Positions 52,368-61,359 of a stretch of DNA of 64,000 bases are shown in pieces. Source of the stretch: Verticiella alkaliphila (GTDB lineage: Bacteria > Pseudomonadota > Gammaproteobacteria > Burkholderiales > Burkholderiaceae_B); contig NZ_JADCNH010000002.1 in the NCBI RefSeq assembly GCF_018904615.1, positions 186,001 to 250,000 of the forward strand, in the 5' to 3' direction. The position numbers and the translations under genes were made by a program. How positions within the stretch are numbered: position 1 is the first letter of the stretch; each line of letters begins with the position of its first letter. The notes under the pieces are model-generated. The model was not told where the DNA came from. It ran no database searches and saw nothing but the letters and a program-made list of their open reading frames with translations.

Positions 52368-52437
52368 GCAACGCGTGCGGCAGGGTCTTCTGCCGTCTCG
52401 GCGGCGTTTCTGTGCACCACCTTCTGAGAGGTCCACC

Positions 52438-53396
52438 ATGCGTCATGCAGCACGAGTCGTCCTTGCGTCCTTCGCCATGCTCGTCACGAGCATTCCTGCT
52501 GCAGGCTGGGCTGCAAGCCCGTGGCCTTCCGAGCAGCCGATCACCTGGGTCGTGGGGTTCACACCCGGCGGCTCGGTGGACGTCATCACGCGCGCGCTGG
52601 CCCAGCAGGTCGGCAAGGAGCTGAACCAGAGCGTCGTCGTCGAGAACAAGCCAGGCGGTGCCGGTGGCATCGCGCTGGCGGCGGTGGCGCGAGCCCGTCC
52701 GGATGGCTACACCCTCGTCACGGCGGCCGGGCCTATCCTGCACGCGCCGCACGTGCCCAAGGTAGGCGCCGGGCTCACCGCCGTGGCGCCAATCGCGCAG
52801 GGGGCCGTCGTGCTCGTGGGGCCAGCCAGCGGGCCCAAGGACTTCGCCGCGCTCAGCGCCGCCATCAAGGCGAATCCCGGCAAGTTCGCGTATGCGAGTT
52901 CAGGCATTGGCACGGGTCAGCACATTGCCGGCGAGATGCTCAACCAGGCCATGGGCGCGGACATGGTGCACGTGCCCTACAAAGGCGGTGGCCAAGCTGT
53001 GGTGGACGTGATGGGCGGTGTGGTGCCGCTCGCCTTCCTCGGTGTGTCGTCTGTCTACGAGCACGTTCGCAGCGGCAAGCTGACCGCCTACGCCGTCACG
53101 ACTGCGCAGCGGGCCGAGGCGTCGCCGGAAGTGCCCACCCTGCGCGAAGCCGGGCTGTCCAACTTCGAGCTGCCGCAATGGTACGTGGTGGCGGTCCCGG
53201 AGGGCACGCCCCAGGACGTGGCCGACAAGCTGCGGGCGGCGACGGCGGCAGCCGTGAAGACGCCGGAGATCCAGCGTCTGCTCACGTCCAACAGCCTGAG
53301 CTCGGTCGATGCCAGCATCGATGCCAACGCGCTGGTCAAGGAAAGCATGGACGCGCGGAGTCCGTGGCCCGTGAGGCGAACATCCGCCTGGACTGA
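52438..53396 (+). pseudogene. Bug/TctC receptor gene with a frameshift near the 3' end
   Basis: About 319 aa if repaired. The signal peptide (MRHAARVVLASFAMLVTSIP, cleaved near GWAAS) and the Bug signature (WPSEQPITWVVGFTPGGSVD) are intact to about residue 308. After VKESMDARS the frame changes; the normal end VAREANIRLD with TGA at 53394-53396 is in another frame. Adding one C at 53362-53363 (CC to CCC) restores SPVAREANIRLD. Only the last residues are affected, but the unrepaired frame runs on into the next gene. A sequencing error or a mild mutation is equally possible. It sits between two sulfatase genes, so a sulfated carboxylate is a likely ligand. Confidence 0.78.
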
Positions 53397-53428
53397 CCCA
53401 TCCGCTCACTGCATCGCCAAGAGACCCT

Positions 53429-54763
53429 ATGACCGTTCGCTCGCCACGCCCCAACCTCATCTTCATCCTGGCCGACGACCTCGGCTACGCCGACCTGGGC
53501 TGTACCGGCGCGATGGATGCCTACAACCGGCGCGCCGATGTGTCCCCCAACCTGGACGCGCTGGCGAGCCGGGGCGTGCGCTTCACGCGCGGCTATGCGA
53601 ACTCGGCGGTGTGCTCGCCCACGCGCTTCGCGCTCATCACCGGACGGTGGCAGTACCGCCTGCGCGGTGGCGCGGAAGAGCCCTTGCCCACCCTGCAGGA
53701 CGACAAGGTGCTCGGCTTGCCGCCCGAGCATCCGACGATGCCGTCGCTCCTGCGTGAGGCGGGTTACCGCACGGCGCTCGTGGGCAAGTGGCACCTGGGG
53801 CCCGCGCCGCGCTTCGGCGCGAACAAGTCCGGGTACGACTACTTCTATGGGTTCCAGGCCGGCGGCTCGGACTACTTCGCCCATTGCGACCCGCGTGGCC
53901 GCCCGGATCTGTGGGAGAACGAGACGCCCATCGTCGAGGAGGGCTATCTCACCGATCTGTTGTCCGAGAAGGCATGTCGCTTCATCGAATCCGTGGGGGA
54001 TACGTCGCCCTTCCTGCTGAGCCTGCACTACAGCGCGCCGCACTGGCCCTGGCTCACGCGGGATGACGCCGTCGAGTCGCAGCGCATCCAGGGCATCGGC
54101 AAGCATCTGGACGGCGGATCGATCGACACCTACCAGCGCATGATCCATCACATGGACGAAGGCATCGGCCGGGTGATCGACACCCTGGAGCGGCTGGGCC
54201 TGGCAGAGAACACACTGATCGTCTTCACCAGCGACAACGGGGGCGAGCGCTTTTCCAACAACTGGCCGCTCGTGGGCCAGAAGATGGATCTGCTCGAAGG
54301 CGGCATTCGCGTGCCCACCGTGGCGGCCTGGCCACGCGGATTGCCGGCAGGGGTCGTGAGCGAGCAGCCGCACATGACGATGGACTGGACCGCCACCTTC
54401 ATGGCGGCCGCGGGCGTCGCGGCGCACCCGGACTATCCGCTCGACGGCGTTTCTCTGCTCCCCGGGCTGGCGCAGCCCGAGGCCACGGTGGCTCGGGATC
54501 TGTACTGGCGCATGAAGCACCGCGATCAGCGCGCCATGATCCGTGGCGATTGGAAGTATCTGCAGGTCGAGGGGATCGAATACCTCTTCAACTTGCGCAA
54601 GGACCCGCGCGAGCGCGCCAATCTGCGCGAGCGTGAGCCGGCGCGCCTGGCTGAGCTGCGCGAGGCGTGGGCCCAGTGGGATGCGACGCTGCCGCCCATC
54701 CCCGAGGACGCGCGCGCCTACCTCGTCTTCGACAAGCGTCAGCTTCCCCAGGCGACGTTCTAA
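53429..54763 (+). CDS. Sulfatase (arylsulfatase family), second copy
   Basis: An enzyme of 444 aa. NLIFILADDLGYADLGCTGA provides the metal-binding Asp-Asp, CSPTRFALITGRWQYRLRGG the canonical CSPTR formylglycine site, GKWHLGPAPRFG the Lys and His and VFTSDNGGERFSNN the remaining metal residues. This is a complete active site, more typical than in the first copy. No signal peptide. The start has no strong ribosome site but follows the Bug stop by 32 bp. The two sulfatases are only distantly alike, so they may act at different positions or on different substrates. It overlaps the MFS gene by 4 bp at the 3' end. Confidence 0.9.
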   Translation: MTVRSPRPNLIFILADDLGYADLGCTGAMDAYNRRADVSPNLDALASRGVRFTRGYANSAVCSPTRFALITGRWQYRLRGGAEEPLPTLQDDKVLGLPPEHPTMPSLLREAGYRTALVGKWHLGPAPRFGANKSGYDYFYGFQAGGSDYFAHCDPRGRPDLWENETPIVEEGYLTDLLSEKACRFIESVGDTSPFLLSLHYSAPHWPWLTRDDAVESQRIQGIGKHLDGGSIDTYQRMIHHMDEGIGRVIDTLERLGLAENTLIVFTSDNGGERFSNNWPLVGQKMDLLEGGIRVPTVAAWPRGLPAGVVSEQPHMTMDWTATFMAAAGVAAHPDYPLDGVSLLPGLAQPEATVARDLYWRMKHRDQRAMIRGDWKYLQVEGIEYLFNLRKDPRERANLREREPARLAELREAWAQWDATLPPIPEDARAYLVFDKRQLPQATF

Positions 54764-55932
54764 CGTGCAATACGCCACGTGGTGACCAGACCCACGACGG
54801 CGAGCGTCAGAATCGCGCCTGCGAACGTGGCCGCCGTGAGTGGCAGACCGAAGCGGCCCGCTGCGTAGCCCGCAAGAAGAATCGGCACGGCGTTCGTCAG
54901 ATAGCTCTGGATGTAGAACGCGGCCATGAGGCCGGCGCGCTCGTGGGGCTGCGCGAAGGGCACGATGGTGCGCAGCGTGCCGAGGAAAGCGGCACCGAAG
55001 CCCACGCCCGCGATGATGGGCGCAATCATGAGAATGACGAGATCGCGCAGCAGTATCCCGGTGAGGAACGTGACGGTGCCCGCGACCAGGCTGAACGCGC
55101 CGACGCGCAGGGCCAGGTGGGGACTGCGCAGGCGCATCAGCAGCACGCCGATCGCGCCCGTGAAGGTGAGCAGGGCTGCAGCAATGCCGCCCAGCCAGGC
55201 TGCCTGCGGCCCCGCGATGTCGCGCAGCAGGGATGGCATGAGCGCCATGTACATGCCGCCCAAAGCCCAGAGGGCCATGTTGACGGGCGTGACCCGCCAG
55301 AGCGGCGCTCGCGCTGCGGCGGGCACGCCGACACGAGGCCGCCAGGACCAGGCGGCGGGATCGCGGGCGGTCGATGTCTCCGGAGCCCGCGCAGAGCGTG
55401 CCGTCTGCACCAGGAAGAGCGCGAGAAGCACGGCAAAGCCCAATCGCAGTGGATAAGGCGCAAACTCGGCAAGCAGCGTGCTCGACAGGGCGCCGATGCC
55501 CATGCCGATCATCGGCACAACGCTGTTGATGAGCGCGCCGCGGTCCCGATCCAGGTCGAGCAGGGCCGCGCCCACTGCCGTGGTGGCCAGGCCCGTGGCA
55601 AAGCCCTGCACGATGCGCGCGGCGAGCAGCCAGGCGATGTCATCGGCCAGCAGGAACAGGGTGACAGCAAGCGTCTGGAACGCCAGGGCGGCGAGGATGA
55701 CGGGCTTGCGGCCGATTCGGTCGGACAGCGCGCCGAAACTCAGCAGCGCCAGCAGCAGCCCTGCGGCGTAAACGGCGAACACGGCCGTGAGCCACAGGGA
55801 AGAGAAACCCCAGGTCTCCTGGTAGAGCCGGTACAACGGTGTGGGGGAGGCCGAGGCTGCAAGAAAGGTGATCAGCGTGAGCGCGTGCAGTGCCATGGCG
55901 GGATGGCGGGCACCGGCAGATGAGGGTGACAT
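54760..55932 (-). CDS. MFS transporter
   Basis: A protein of 390 aa with 12 predicted helices. FGALSDRIGRKPVILAALAF holds the MFS loop 2-3 signature, and FAQPHERAGLMAAFYIQSYL lies in the second half. It is likely a proton-coupled exporter or sugar/aromatic transporter; substrate unknown. It is convergent with the second sulfatase gene, with a 4-bp overlap of stop codons, so its link to sulfate-ester use is uncertain. The first 12 residues before the first helix could be shorter with a later start. Confidence 0.85.
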   Translation of the reverse strand: MSPSSAGARHPAMALHALTLITFLAASASPTPLYRLYQETWGFSSLWLTAVFAVYAAGLLLALLSFGALSDRIGRKPVILAALAFQTLAVTLFLLADDIAWLLAARIVQGFATGLATTAVGAALLDLDRDRGALINSVVPMIGMGIGALSSTLLAEFAPYPLRLGFAVLLALFLVQTARSARAPETSTARDPAAWSWRPRVGVPAAARAPLWRVTPVNMALWALGGMYMALMPSLLRDIAGPQAAWLGGIAAALLTFTGAIGVLLMRLRSPHLALRVGAFSLVAGTVTFLTGILLRDLVILMIAPIIAGVGFGAAFLGTLRTIVPFAQPHERAGLMAAFYIQSYLTNAVPILLAGYAAGRFGLPLTAATFAGAILTLAVVGLVTTWRIAR

Positions 55933-55990
55933 GAAGGCAAGGCGAGGGCGGCAACGAGCGCCGGAAGGTCATATGATGCCCGGTTTCCAG

Positions 55991-56022
55991 CCCGGCCTTT
56001 GCGCGAGAGCGCAAAGGCCGGG
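55991..56022. terminator. 14-bp hairpin after the phosphoketolase gene
   Basis: CCCGGCCTTTGCGC, loop GAGA, GCGCAAAGGCCGGG is a perfect 14-bp stem 38 nt past the phosphoketolase stop. No T-run follows on the minus strand. It is probably a transcription 3' end or mRNA-stabilising hairpin. Confidence 0.5.
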
Positions 56023-56059
56023 GGACCGACGCTTCAACGCATTCCCCCTGGGATGTCGA

Positions 56060-58438
56060 TCAGCCCTGCCACTGCCAATCACGTATCTCCGGCAGATCCA
56101 CCCCGTGCGCACGGATGTATTCGTCGTGCTGCGCGAGCTTGTCCTGTAGCCCCTGCTGCAGGTAGGCGGCGCGTGCGCCCAGGCCCGGCAGGCGGTCCAG
56201 CACGGCCGCCATGAGGTGAAAGCGATCCAGGCGGTTGCGCACGACCATGTCGAACGTCGTCGTGGTCGAGCCTTCCTCCTGGTACCCGTGCACATGCAGG
56301 TTGGCGTGGTTCGTGCGCTTGTAGGCGAGCCGATGGATCAGCCACGGGTAGCCGTGATAGGCGAAGATCACAGGCTTGTCGGTGGTGAAGAGGGCGTCGA
56401 AGGCTTTGTCCGGCAGACCGTGCGGGTGATGACTCGGCGGCTGCAGCGTCATCAGGTCCACCACGTTGATCACCCGAATCCTGAGCTCGGGCAGTGCCTC
56501 ACGCAGCAGCATGACGGCAGCCAGGGTCTCGAGGGTGGGCACGTCGCCCGCGCAGGCCAGCACGACGTCGGGCTCGGCGCCTGCATCGTTGCTCGCCCAT
56601 GCCCAGATGCCGATGCCGCGCTGGCAATGCCGTGCAGCGGCTGCGCGGTCCAGCCATTGTGGGGCAGGGGCCTTGCCTGCCACGATCACGTTCACGCGAT
56701 CCCAGCTACCCAGGCAATGTTCTGCCACGGCGAGCAGCGTGTTGGCATCCGGCGGCAGATACACGCGCACGATGTCGGACTTCTTGTTGACGACGTGATC
56801 GATGAAGCCCGGGTCCTGGTGGCTGAAGCCGTTGTGATCCTGTTGCCAGACGTGCGAGGTGAGAAGGTAGTTGAGCGAGGCGATGGGTTGGCGCCACGGC
56901 ACCTCGCGCGATGTCTTGAGCCACTTCGCGTGCTGGTTGAACATGGCATCGACGATGTGGATGAAGGCCTCGTAGCAGGAGAAGAGACCATGCCGGCCGG
57001 TGAGCAGATAGCCTTCGAGCCAGCCTTGGCAGAGGTGTTCGCTCAACACTTCCATGACGCGGCCGTCGCGCGCGAGGTGTTCGTCTTCCGGCACGGTGGC
57101 CGCGTTCCAGGCGCGCTCCGTGGTCTCGAAGACGGCTTGCAGGCGATTCGACGCGGTCTCATCGGGGCCGAAGACGCGGAAGTTGCGGTTCTGGGCGTTG
57201 GCCCGCAACACGTCACGCAGGTACTCACCCAGTGCCCGGGTCGCCTGACCTTTGACGCTGCCTGGCGCAGGCACGTCCAGCGCATAGGGCGCGATCTCCG
57301 GCAGGCGCAGCGGACGTCGTAGCGCACCGCCGTTGGCGTGGGGGTTGGCGCTCATGCGGCGGATGCCGTCGGGCGCGAGCGCTGCGATCTCGGCACGCAG
57401 ACGGCCTTCATCGTCGAAGAGCTCCTCAGGCCCGTAGCTGCGCAGCCATTGTTCCAGCAAATGCAGATGTTCGGCGTTGGCCATGTCGGCAAACGGTACT
57501 TGGTGCGAGCGCCAGAACCCTTCGTTCTTCAGGCCATCCACGGTCTTGGGCCCGGTCCAGCCCTTGGGGCTGCGCAACACGATCAGGGGCCAGCGGGGTC
57601 GCTCAGTGTGGCCCTGGGCGCGGGCCGCCGACTGGATCGTGCGAATGCCTGACATCGCCGTGTCCATGGCCGCAGCCATCGCCCGGTGCATGGGCGTCGG
57701 GTCTTCGCCCTCGACGTAGATCGGCTCGTAGCCATAGCCGCGCAGCAAGGCGTCGAGCTCCTCGGGCGGGATGCGGGCGAGCACCGTCGGGTTGGCGATC
57801 TTGTAGCCGTTCAGGTGCAGGATCGGCAGCACGGCGCCGTCCGTGACCGGATCCAGGAACTTGTTGGCGTGCCAGGATGCGGCGAGCGGCCCCGTCTCGG
57901 CTTCTCCATCGCCCACGACGCAGGCGGCAATGAGATCGGGGTTGTCCAGCACGGCGCCGAAGGCATGGGCAAGTGAATAGCCGAGTTCGCCGCCTTCATG
58001 GATCGACCCAGGCGTCTCGGGGGCGGCGTGGCTCGGGATGCCGCCGGGAAACGAGAACTGCCGTACCAGGCGGCGCAGGCCTTCCTCATCCTGAGAGACG
58101 GCCGGGTAGATCTCGCTGTAGGTGCCCTCGAGATACGTATTGGCGACCACGCCCGGCGCGCCATGCCCCGGGCCTGCGATGTACAGCATGTTCAGGTCGT
58201 GCGCGCGGATCACGCGGTTCAGATGCACGTAGATGAAATTCAGACCGGGGGTGGTACCCCAATGCCCGAGCAGGCGCGGCTTGACGTGGGCGGGTTCCAG
58301 TGGCTCGCGAAGCAGCGGGTTGTCCAGCAGGTAGATCTGCGCGACGGACAGGTAGTTGGCAGCGCGCCACCAGGCGTGCATGCGATGCAGAAGTTCGGGG
58401 TCGAGCGGCGTGGATGCAGTCACAGCGGATTCGGTCAT
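56060..58438 (-). CDS. xfp: Phosphoketolase (xylulose-5-P/fructose-6-P)
   Basis: A thiamine-diphosphate enzyme of 792 aa, the normal length. It cleaves xylulose-5-phosphate (or fructose-6-phosphate) with phosphate to acetyl-phosphate and glyceraldehyde-3-phosphate (or erythrose-4-phosphate). [20 protein letters not shown] and [10 protein letters not shown] form the sugar and ThDP site, [20 protein letters not shown] binds ThDP-Mg, [20 protein letters not shown] is the family signature, and [12 protein letters not shown] and [13 protein letters not shown] follow. Acetate kinase lies 79 bp upstream on the same strand, so acetyl-phosphate would be used for ATP and acetate. No phosphotransacetylase gene is here. 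Confidence 0.95.
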   Translation of the reverse strand: MTESAVTASTPLDPELLHRMHAWWRAANYLSVAQIYLLDNPLLREPLEPAHVKPRLLGHWGTTPGLNFIYVHLNRVIRAHDLNMLYIAGPGHGAPGVVANTYLEGTYSEIYPAVSQDEEGLRRLVRQFSFPGGIPSHAAPETPGSIHEGGELGYSLAHAFGAVLDNPDLIAACVVGDGEAETGPLAASWHANKFLDPVTDGAVLPILHLNGYKIANPTVLARIPPEELDALLRGYGYEPIYVEGEDPTPMHRAMAAAMDTAMSGIRTIQSAARAQGHTERPRWPLIVLRSPKGWTGPKTVDGLKNEGFWRSHQVPFADMANAEHLHLLEQWLRSYGPEELFDDEGRLRAEIAALAPDGIRRMSANPHANGGALRRPLRLPEIAPYALDVPAPGSVKGQATRALGEYLRDVLRANAQNRNFRVFGPDETASNRLQAVFETTERAWNAATVPEDEHLARDGRVMEVLSEHLCQGWLEGYLLTGRHGLFSCYEAFIHIVDAMFNQHAKWLKTSREVPWRQPIASLNYLLTSHVWQQDHNGFSHQDPGFIDHVVNKKSDIVRVYLPPDANTLLAVAEHCLGSWDRVNVIVAGKAPAPQWLDRAAAARHCQRGIGIWAWASNDAGAEPDVVLACAGDVPTLETLAAVMLLREALPELRIRVINVVDLMTLQPPSHHPHGLPDKAFDALFTTDKPVIFAYHGYPWLIHRLAYKRTNHANLHVHGYQEEGSTTTTFDMVVRNRLDRFHLMAAVLDRLPGLGARAAYLQQGLQDKLAQHDEYIRAHGVDLPEIRDWQWQG

Positions 58439-58517
58439 GCGGCTTCCTCTTGGCAGGTGAGGCGATGGGCATGGCCGTCAGTCAGCCATCGGCGTGCCCA
58501 TGCTGTCGCGCTGGCTG

Positions 58518-59702
58518 TCATGGCTGGGCGCGTGCCACGGCCAATGTGTGGGCGGCGATCATGGATTCTTCGTCGGTGGGCACGACGAGCACGGCCACGC
58601 GGCTGTCGGCTGCTTCCAGGCGCAGCGCATGGCGGGCGTTGGCTGTCGCGTCCAGCGTCACGCCAAGCCACGCGAGATGCGCGCACACGGCGGCTCGCAC
58701 CCAGGGCTGGTGCTCGCCGATGCCCGCAGTGAAGACCAGCGCGTCCAGGCCGCCGAGGCCGGTGGCCATCGCAGCCACTTCGCGGGCGATACGCAGCACG
58801 AAACTCTGGCAGGCCTCGCGCGCCTGGGCCGTGGGGCTGTCGACCAAGTCCCGGATGTCCGCGCTCTCGCCCGAGAGGCCTAGGAGCCCTGACTGGTGAT
58901 AGAGCATCTCCTGCACCTGGGGCACGCTCATGCCGCGCTCGGTCAGCAGGTGCAGGAGAACACCCGGATCCAGCGTGCCGCTGCGCGTGGCCATGGGAAT
59001 GCCGTCCAGAGTGGAGAAGCCCATGCTGGCATCCTGACTCCGGCCCTCGCGCAAGGCGCACAGGCTGGCACCGCTGCCCAGGTGCGCGACGATGACGCGG
59101 CCGCGCGCAAGCTCAGGGGCCACTGCGCGAAGGCGCTCGGCCACGAAGGCGTACGACAGACCGTGAAAGCCGTAGCGTTTGACGCCAGCATCGAAGAGCG
59201 CGCGCGGCAAGGGCAGTCGGCGCGTGAGCGCCGGCTGCGTGGCGTGAAAGGCCGTATCGAAGGTGGCGACCTGCAGCAGACCGGGATCGTGCGCCCGGAT
59301 CGCCCGAATGAGCCGGACATTCTGGGGCTGATGCAAGGGGGCGAGCGGAACGAGTGCTTCGATGCCCGCGAGGACGTCGTCGGAGACGGCCACGGCCGTG
59401 GTGAAGCGATCCGCGCCATGCACGACGCGATGCCCGATGGCGGCGATGGCGTCCAGCGCGACGTGCTGCTTCAGGTGCGCGAGCGTCTGTGCGACGAGGT
59501 GCTCGGGCTGCGCATGGGCGTCGGCAGACAGCGGGACGGTGTGCTCATCGTGCGCACACGGGATGTGCAGGGGGGCAGGGCGTTCGCGCAGATCCACATG
59601 CGCCCTGGCGCGCTGGCGGGGTGTGTCGCCGCTGATGTCGAACACCCCGAGCTTGATCGTCGAGGAACCTGGATTGAAGGTGAGGAGAACGGGCGTCGTC
59701 AT
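58518..59702 (-). CDS. ackA: Acetate kinase
   Basis: A protein of 394 aa that makes ATP and acetate from acetyl-phosphate and ADP. LLTFNPGSSTIKLGVF is the first ATP-fold motif (Ser for the usual Ser-Ser-Ser-Lys), GHRVVHGADRF holds the catalytic Arg and His, and ATFDTAFHATQP the second signature with Asp. HLGSGASLCALREGRSQDAS and MATRSGTLDPG form the phosphate region, and FTAGIGEHQPWVRA the C-terminal motif. It lies upstream of xfp in the same direction and they form an operon for the phosphoketolase shunt. The 140-bp stretch at 59703-59842 upstream holds no gene and probably its promoter. Confidence 0.95.
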   Translation of the reverse strand: MTTPVLLTFNPGSSTIKLGVFDISGDTPRQRARAHVDLRERPAPLHIPCAHDEHTVPLSADAHAQPEHLVAQTLAHLKQHVALDAIAAIGHRVVHGADRFTTAVAVSDDVLAGIEALVPLAPLHQPQNVRLIRAIRAHDPGLLQVATFDTAFHATQPALTRRLPLPRALFDAGVKRYGFHGLSYAFVAERLRAVAPELARGRVIVAHLGSGASLCALREGRSQDASMGFSTLDGIPMATRSGTLDPGVLLHLLTERGMSVPQVQEMLYHQSGLLGLSGESADIRDLVDSPTAQAREACQSFVLRIAREVAAMATGLGGLDALVFTAGIGEHQPWVRAAVCAHLAWLGVTLDATANARHALRLEAADSRVAVLVVPTDEESMIAAHTLAVARAQP

Positions 59703-59842
59703 GCGGTCGGGGCCCTCCGGCAGTGGGCGGCCTTGTCGGCCCGCCCGATCCTGCCATTCTGGGTGTTTCCGCAGGAGCCCGCAAATGCGGGGCCGCTGGC
59801 GCTCGTCGCGTACCGCTCGCCAACGGCCCGCACCGCGCGACC

Positions 59843-60460
59843 TCAGTAACCGACGGTAAACCGTTGACGCGAATGTGCGGGCTTCTCCAGTTCATCGGCC
59901 ATGGCGATCGCGAAGTCTTCCATCGAGATGTGGCTCTTGCCCTGGTCGTCCACGAGCAGGGTGTCACCTCCGAGCCGGAATTGGCCGGTGCGTTCCCCGG
60001 GGGCGAACTCGGCGGAAGGCGAGAGGAAGGTCCAGTCAAGCTCGCGCTCCTGACGAAGGGCCTGCAGGAAGTCCCGGCCCGCCAGCGCCTCGGCCTTGTA
60101 GGCGTCAGGGAATGCCGGGGTATCGACCAGTGCCTGGCCTGGGGCGATCTCCAGGCTGCCCGCGCCGCCCACCACCAGGACGCGGGGCACGCCGGCCTGG
60201 CGCGCCGCGGCGAGCAGCGTGTCTGCCGTTGTCCCGCCCGCAAAGCGCGTGCTGCTGATCACGGCATCGTGGCCGCGCAGAAGTGGTGCAATCGCCTGGG
60301 CATCGGTGGCATCGGCCGCAGCCAGGGCGAGGCCGGGCTTCGCCGGCACCTCCGCTACGTGGCGGGCGATGCCCGTGACCTGGTGGCCTCGGCGCAACAG
60401 TTCGGCGGCAATGCGCGCACCGGCGCGCCCGGAAATGCCGAGGATGGCGATGTGACTCAT
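59843..60460 (-). CDS. NAD(P)-binding reductase of the NmrA/YwnB type
   Basis: A protein of 205 aa, an atypical short-chain Rossmann protein. HIAILGISGRAGARIAAELL is the dinucleotide-binding Gly motif, and DWTFLSPSAEFAPGERTGQF the segment typical of YwnB/NmrA-like proteins. Members serve as flavin reductase-like enzymes or redox sensors; no precise substrate can be given. It follows the DsbA-family gene by 60 bp on the minus strand and both may be one transcript, perhaps under the divergent LysR. Confidence 0.85.
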   Translation of the reverse strand: MSHIAILGISGRAGARIAAELLRRGHQVTGIARHVAEVPAKPGLALAAADATDAQAIAPLLRGHDAVISSTRFAGGTTADTLLAAARQAGVPRVLVVGGAGSLEIAPGQALVDTPAFPDAYKAEALAGRDFLQALRQERELDWTFLSPSAEFAPGERTGQFRLGGDTLLVDDQGKSHISMEDFAIAMADELEKPAHSRQRFTVGY

Positions 60461-60520
60461 GATGGACTCCTGAGAAGGGAACGAAGAAAGGGGCCGGCGA
60501 AGAGGGGCTGGTCCGCGTGC

Positions 60521-61258
60521 TCAGCACGCGAGTGGCTTGGCGCCGTCGATGCCCAGCGCACAGGCGGCATCGGTAGCCGCTGCGGGGGATGCAACGGGCA
60601 AGCCCTGGGTCAGGTGACCCTGCAGATGCTGCGCCCAGGGCTGTTCACGGCCCAGCCAGACGCCGATGTCGAGTGCAGTGATGCGCCCGCCGATCTCCAG
60701 CGCGAGCGTGGGAAAGCCCTGGCCGCCCAGTCGATGCAGCCACGCCCGGCTCTGTGCGATGTGCGCCTCCGTATGATCTCCAGCCAGCGCGTCGAACGTG
60801 GCGCCGAAGGTGTCTTCGGGCAGATGGAGGTCGGCGGCGAGACTGTCGATCACCGCGCGCTCGGCAATGCGTCTGCCCTCGACATAGTGCGCTTTCTGCA
60901 GCCGGTGAAGCATGTCCAGGCCGCGCCCATCCAGCGACTCCGTGGCCAGCACAGCCGTGGTGGGCGGGGCCGAGTCCATCACCGCGCCGAGGTCGTTGAG
61001 CAGATGGTCGAAGTAATGCAAGCCGAACGGTTGGCCGGTGAGCTGCGCGATGCGCTTGTCGTGCGGGATGACGTACTCGCGCCATTCCGGTGTGATCGTG
61101 CGCCGGTTCGCACCCGTCATCATGCCGCCGCCGTGCAGGGCAATGTGCAAGCCCGGCAACTCGTGCGCGGCACGCAACAGCGGCGCGGCGGCATAACACC
61201 AGCCGCAGAGCGGGTCATAAACGTAGTGCAGGATGGCGGTGGGGGTGTCGATGCCCAT
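60521..61258 (-). CDS. DsbA-family (FrnE-like) protein
   Basis: A protein of 245 aa with a thioredoxin fold interrupted by a helical domain. YVYDPLCGWCYAAAPLLRAA carries a CGWC active site near the N-terminus. GGQGFPTLALEIGG has the cis-Pro typical of DsbA-type proteins. No signal peptide, so it is cytoplasmic like FrnE, which takes part in oxidative stress and disulfide chemistry. It is divergent from a LysR regulator with a 101-bp gap. The reductase at 59843 follows. Confidence 0.87.
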   Translation of the reverse strand: MGIDTPTAILHYVYDPLCGWCYAAAPLLRAAHELPGLHIALHGGGMMTGANRRTITPEWREYVIPHDKRIAQLTGQPFGLHYFDHLLNDLGAVMDSAPPTTAVLATESLDGRGLDMLHRLQKAHYVEGRRIAERAVIDSLAADLHLPEDTFGATFDALAGDHTEAHIAQSRAWLHRLGGQGFPTLALEIGGRITALDIGVWLGREQPWAQHLQGHLTQGLPVASPAAATDAACALGIDGAKPLAC

Positions 61259-61359
61259 GATGGCAATTCCGGTCTTGGCGAGATTGGCTTCATGGTAGGC
61301 GCACGGACCCCCCGGAAAAACCGCCTATCATGAGCAGCATCGTTGCATGGATCGATCAT

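Noticed and set aside
53397-53757. C-terminal extension of the Bug receptor frame into the second sulfatase
   Set aside because: It reads out-of-frame sulfatase sequence. The normal Bug C-terminus is found in the shifted frame, ending at 53396.
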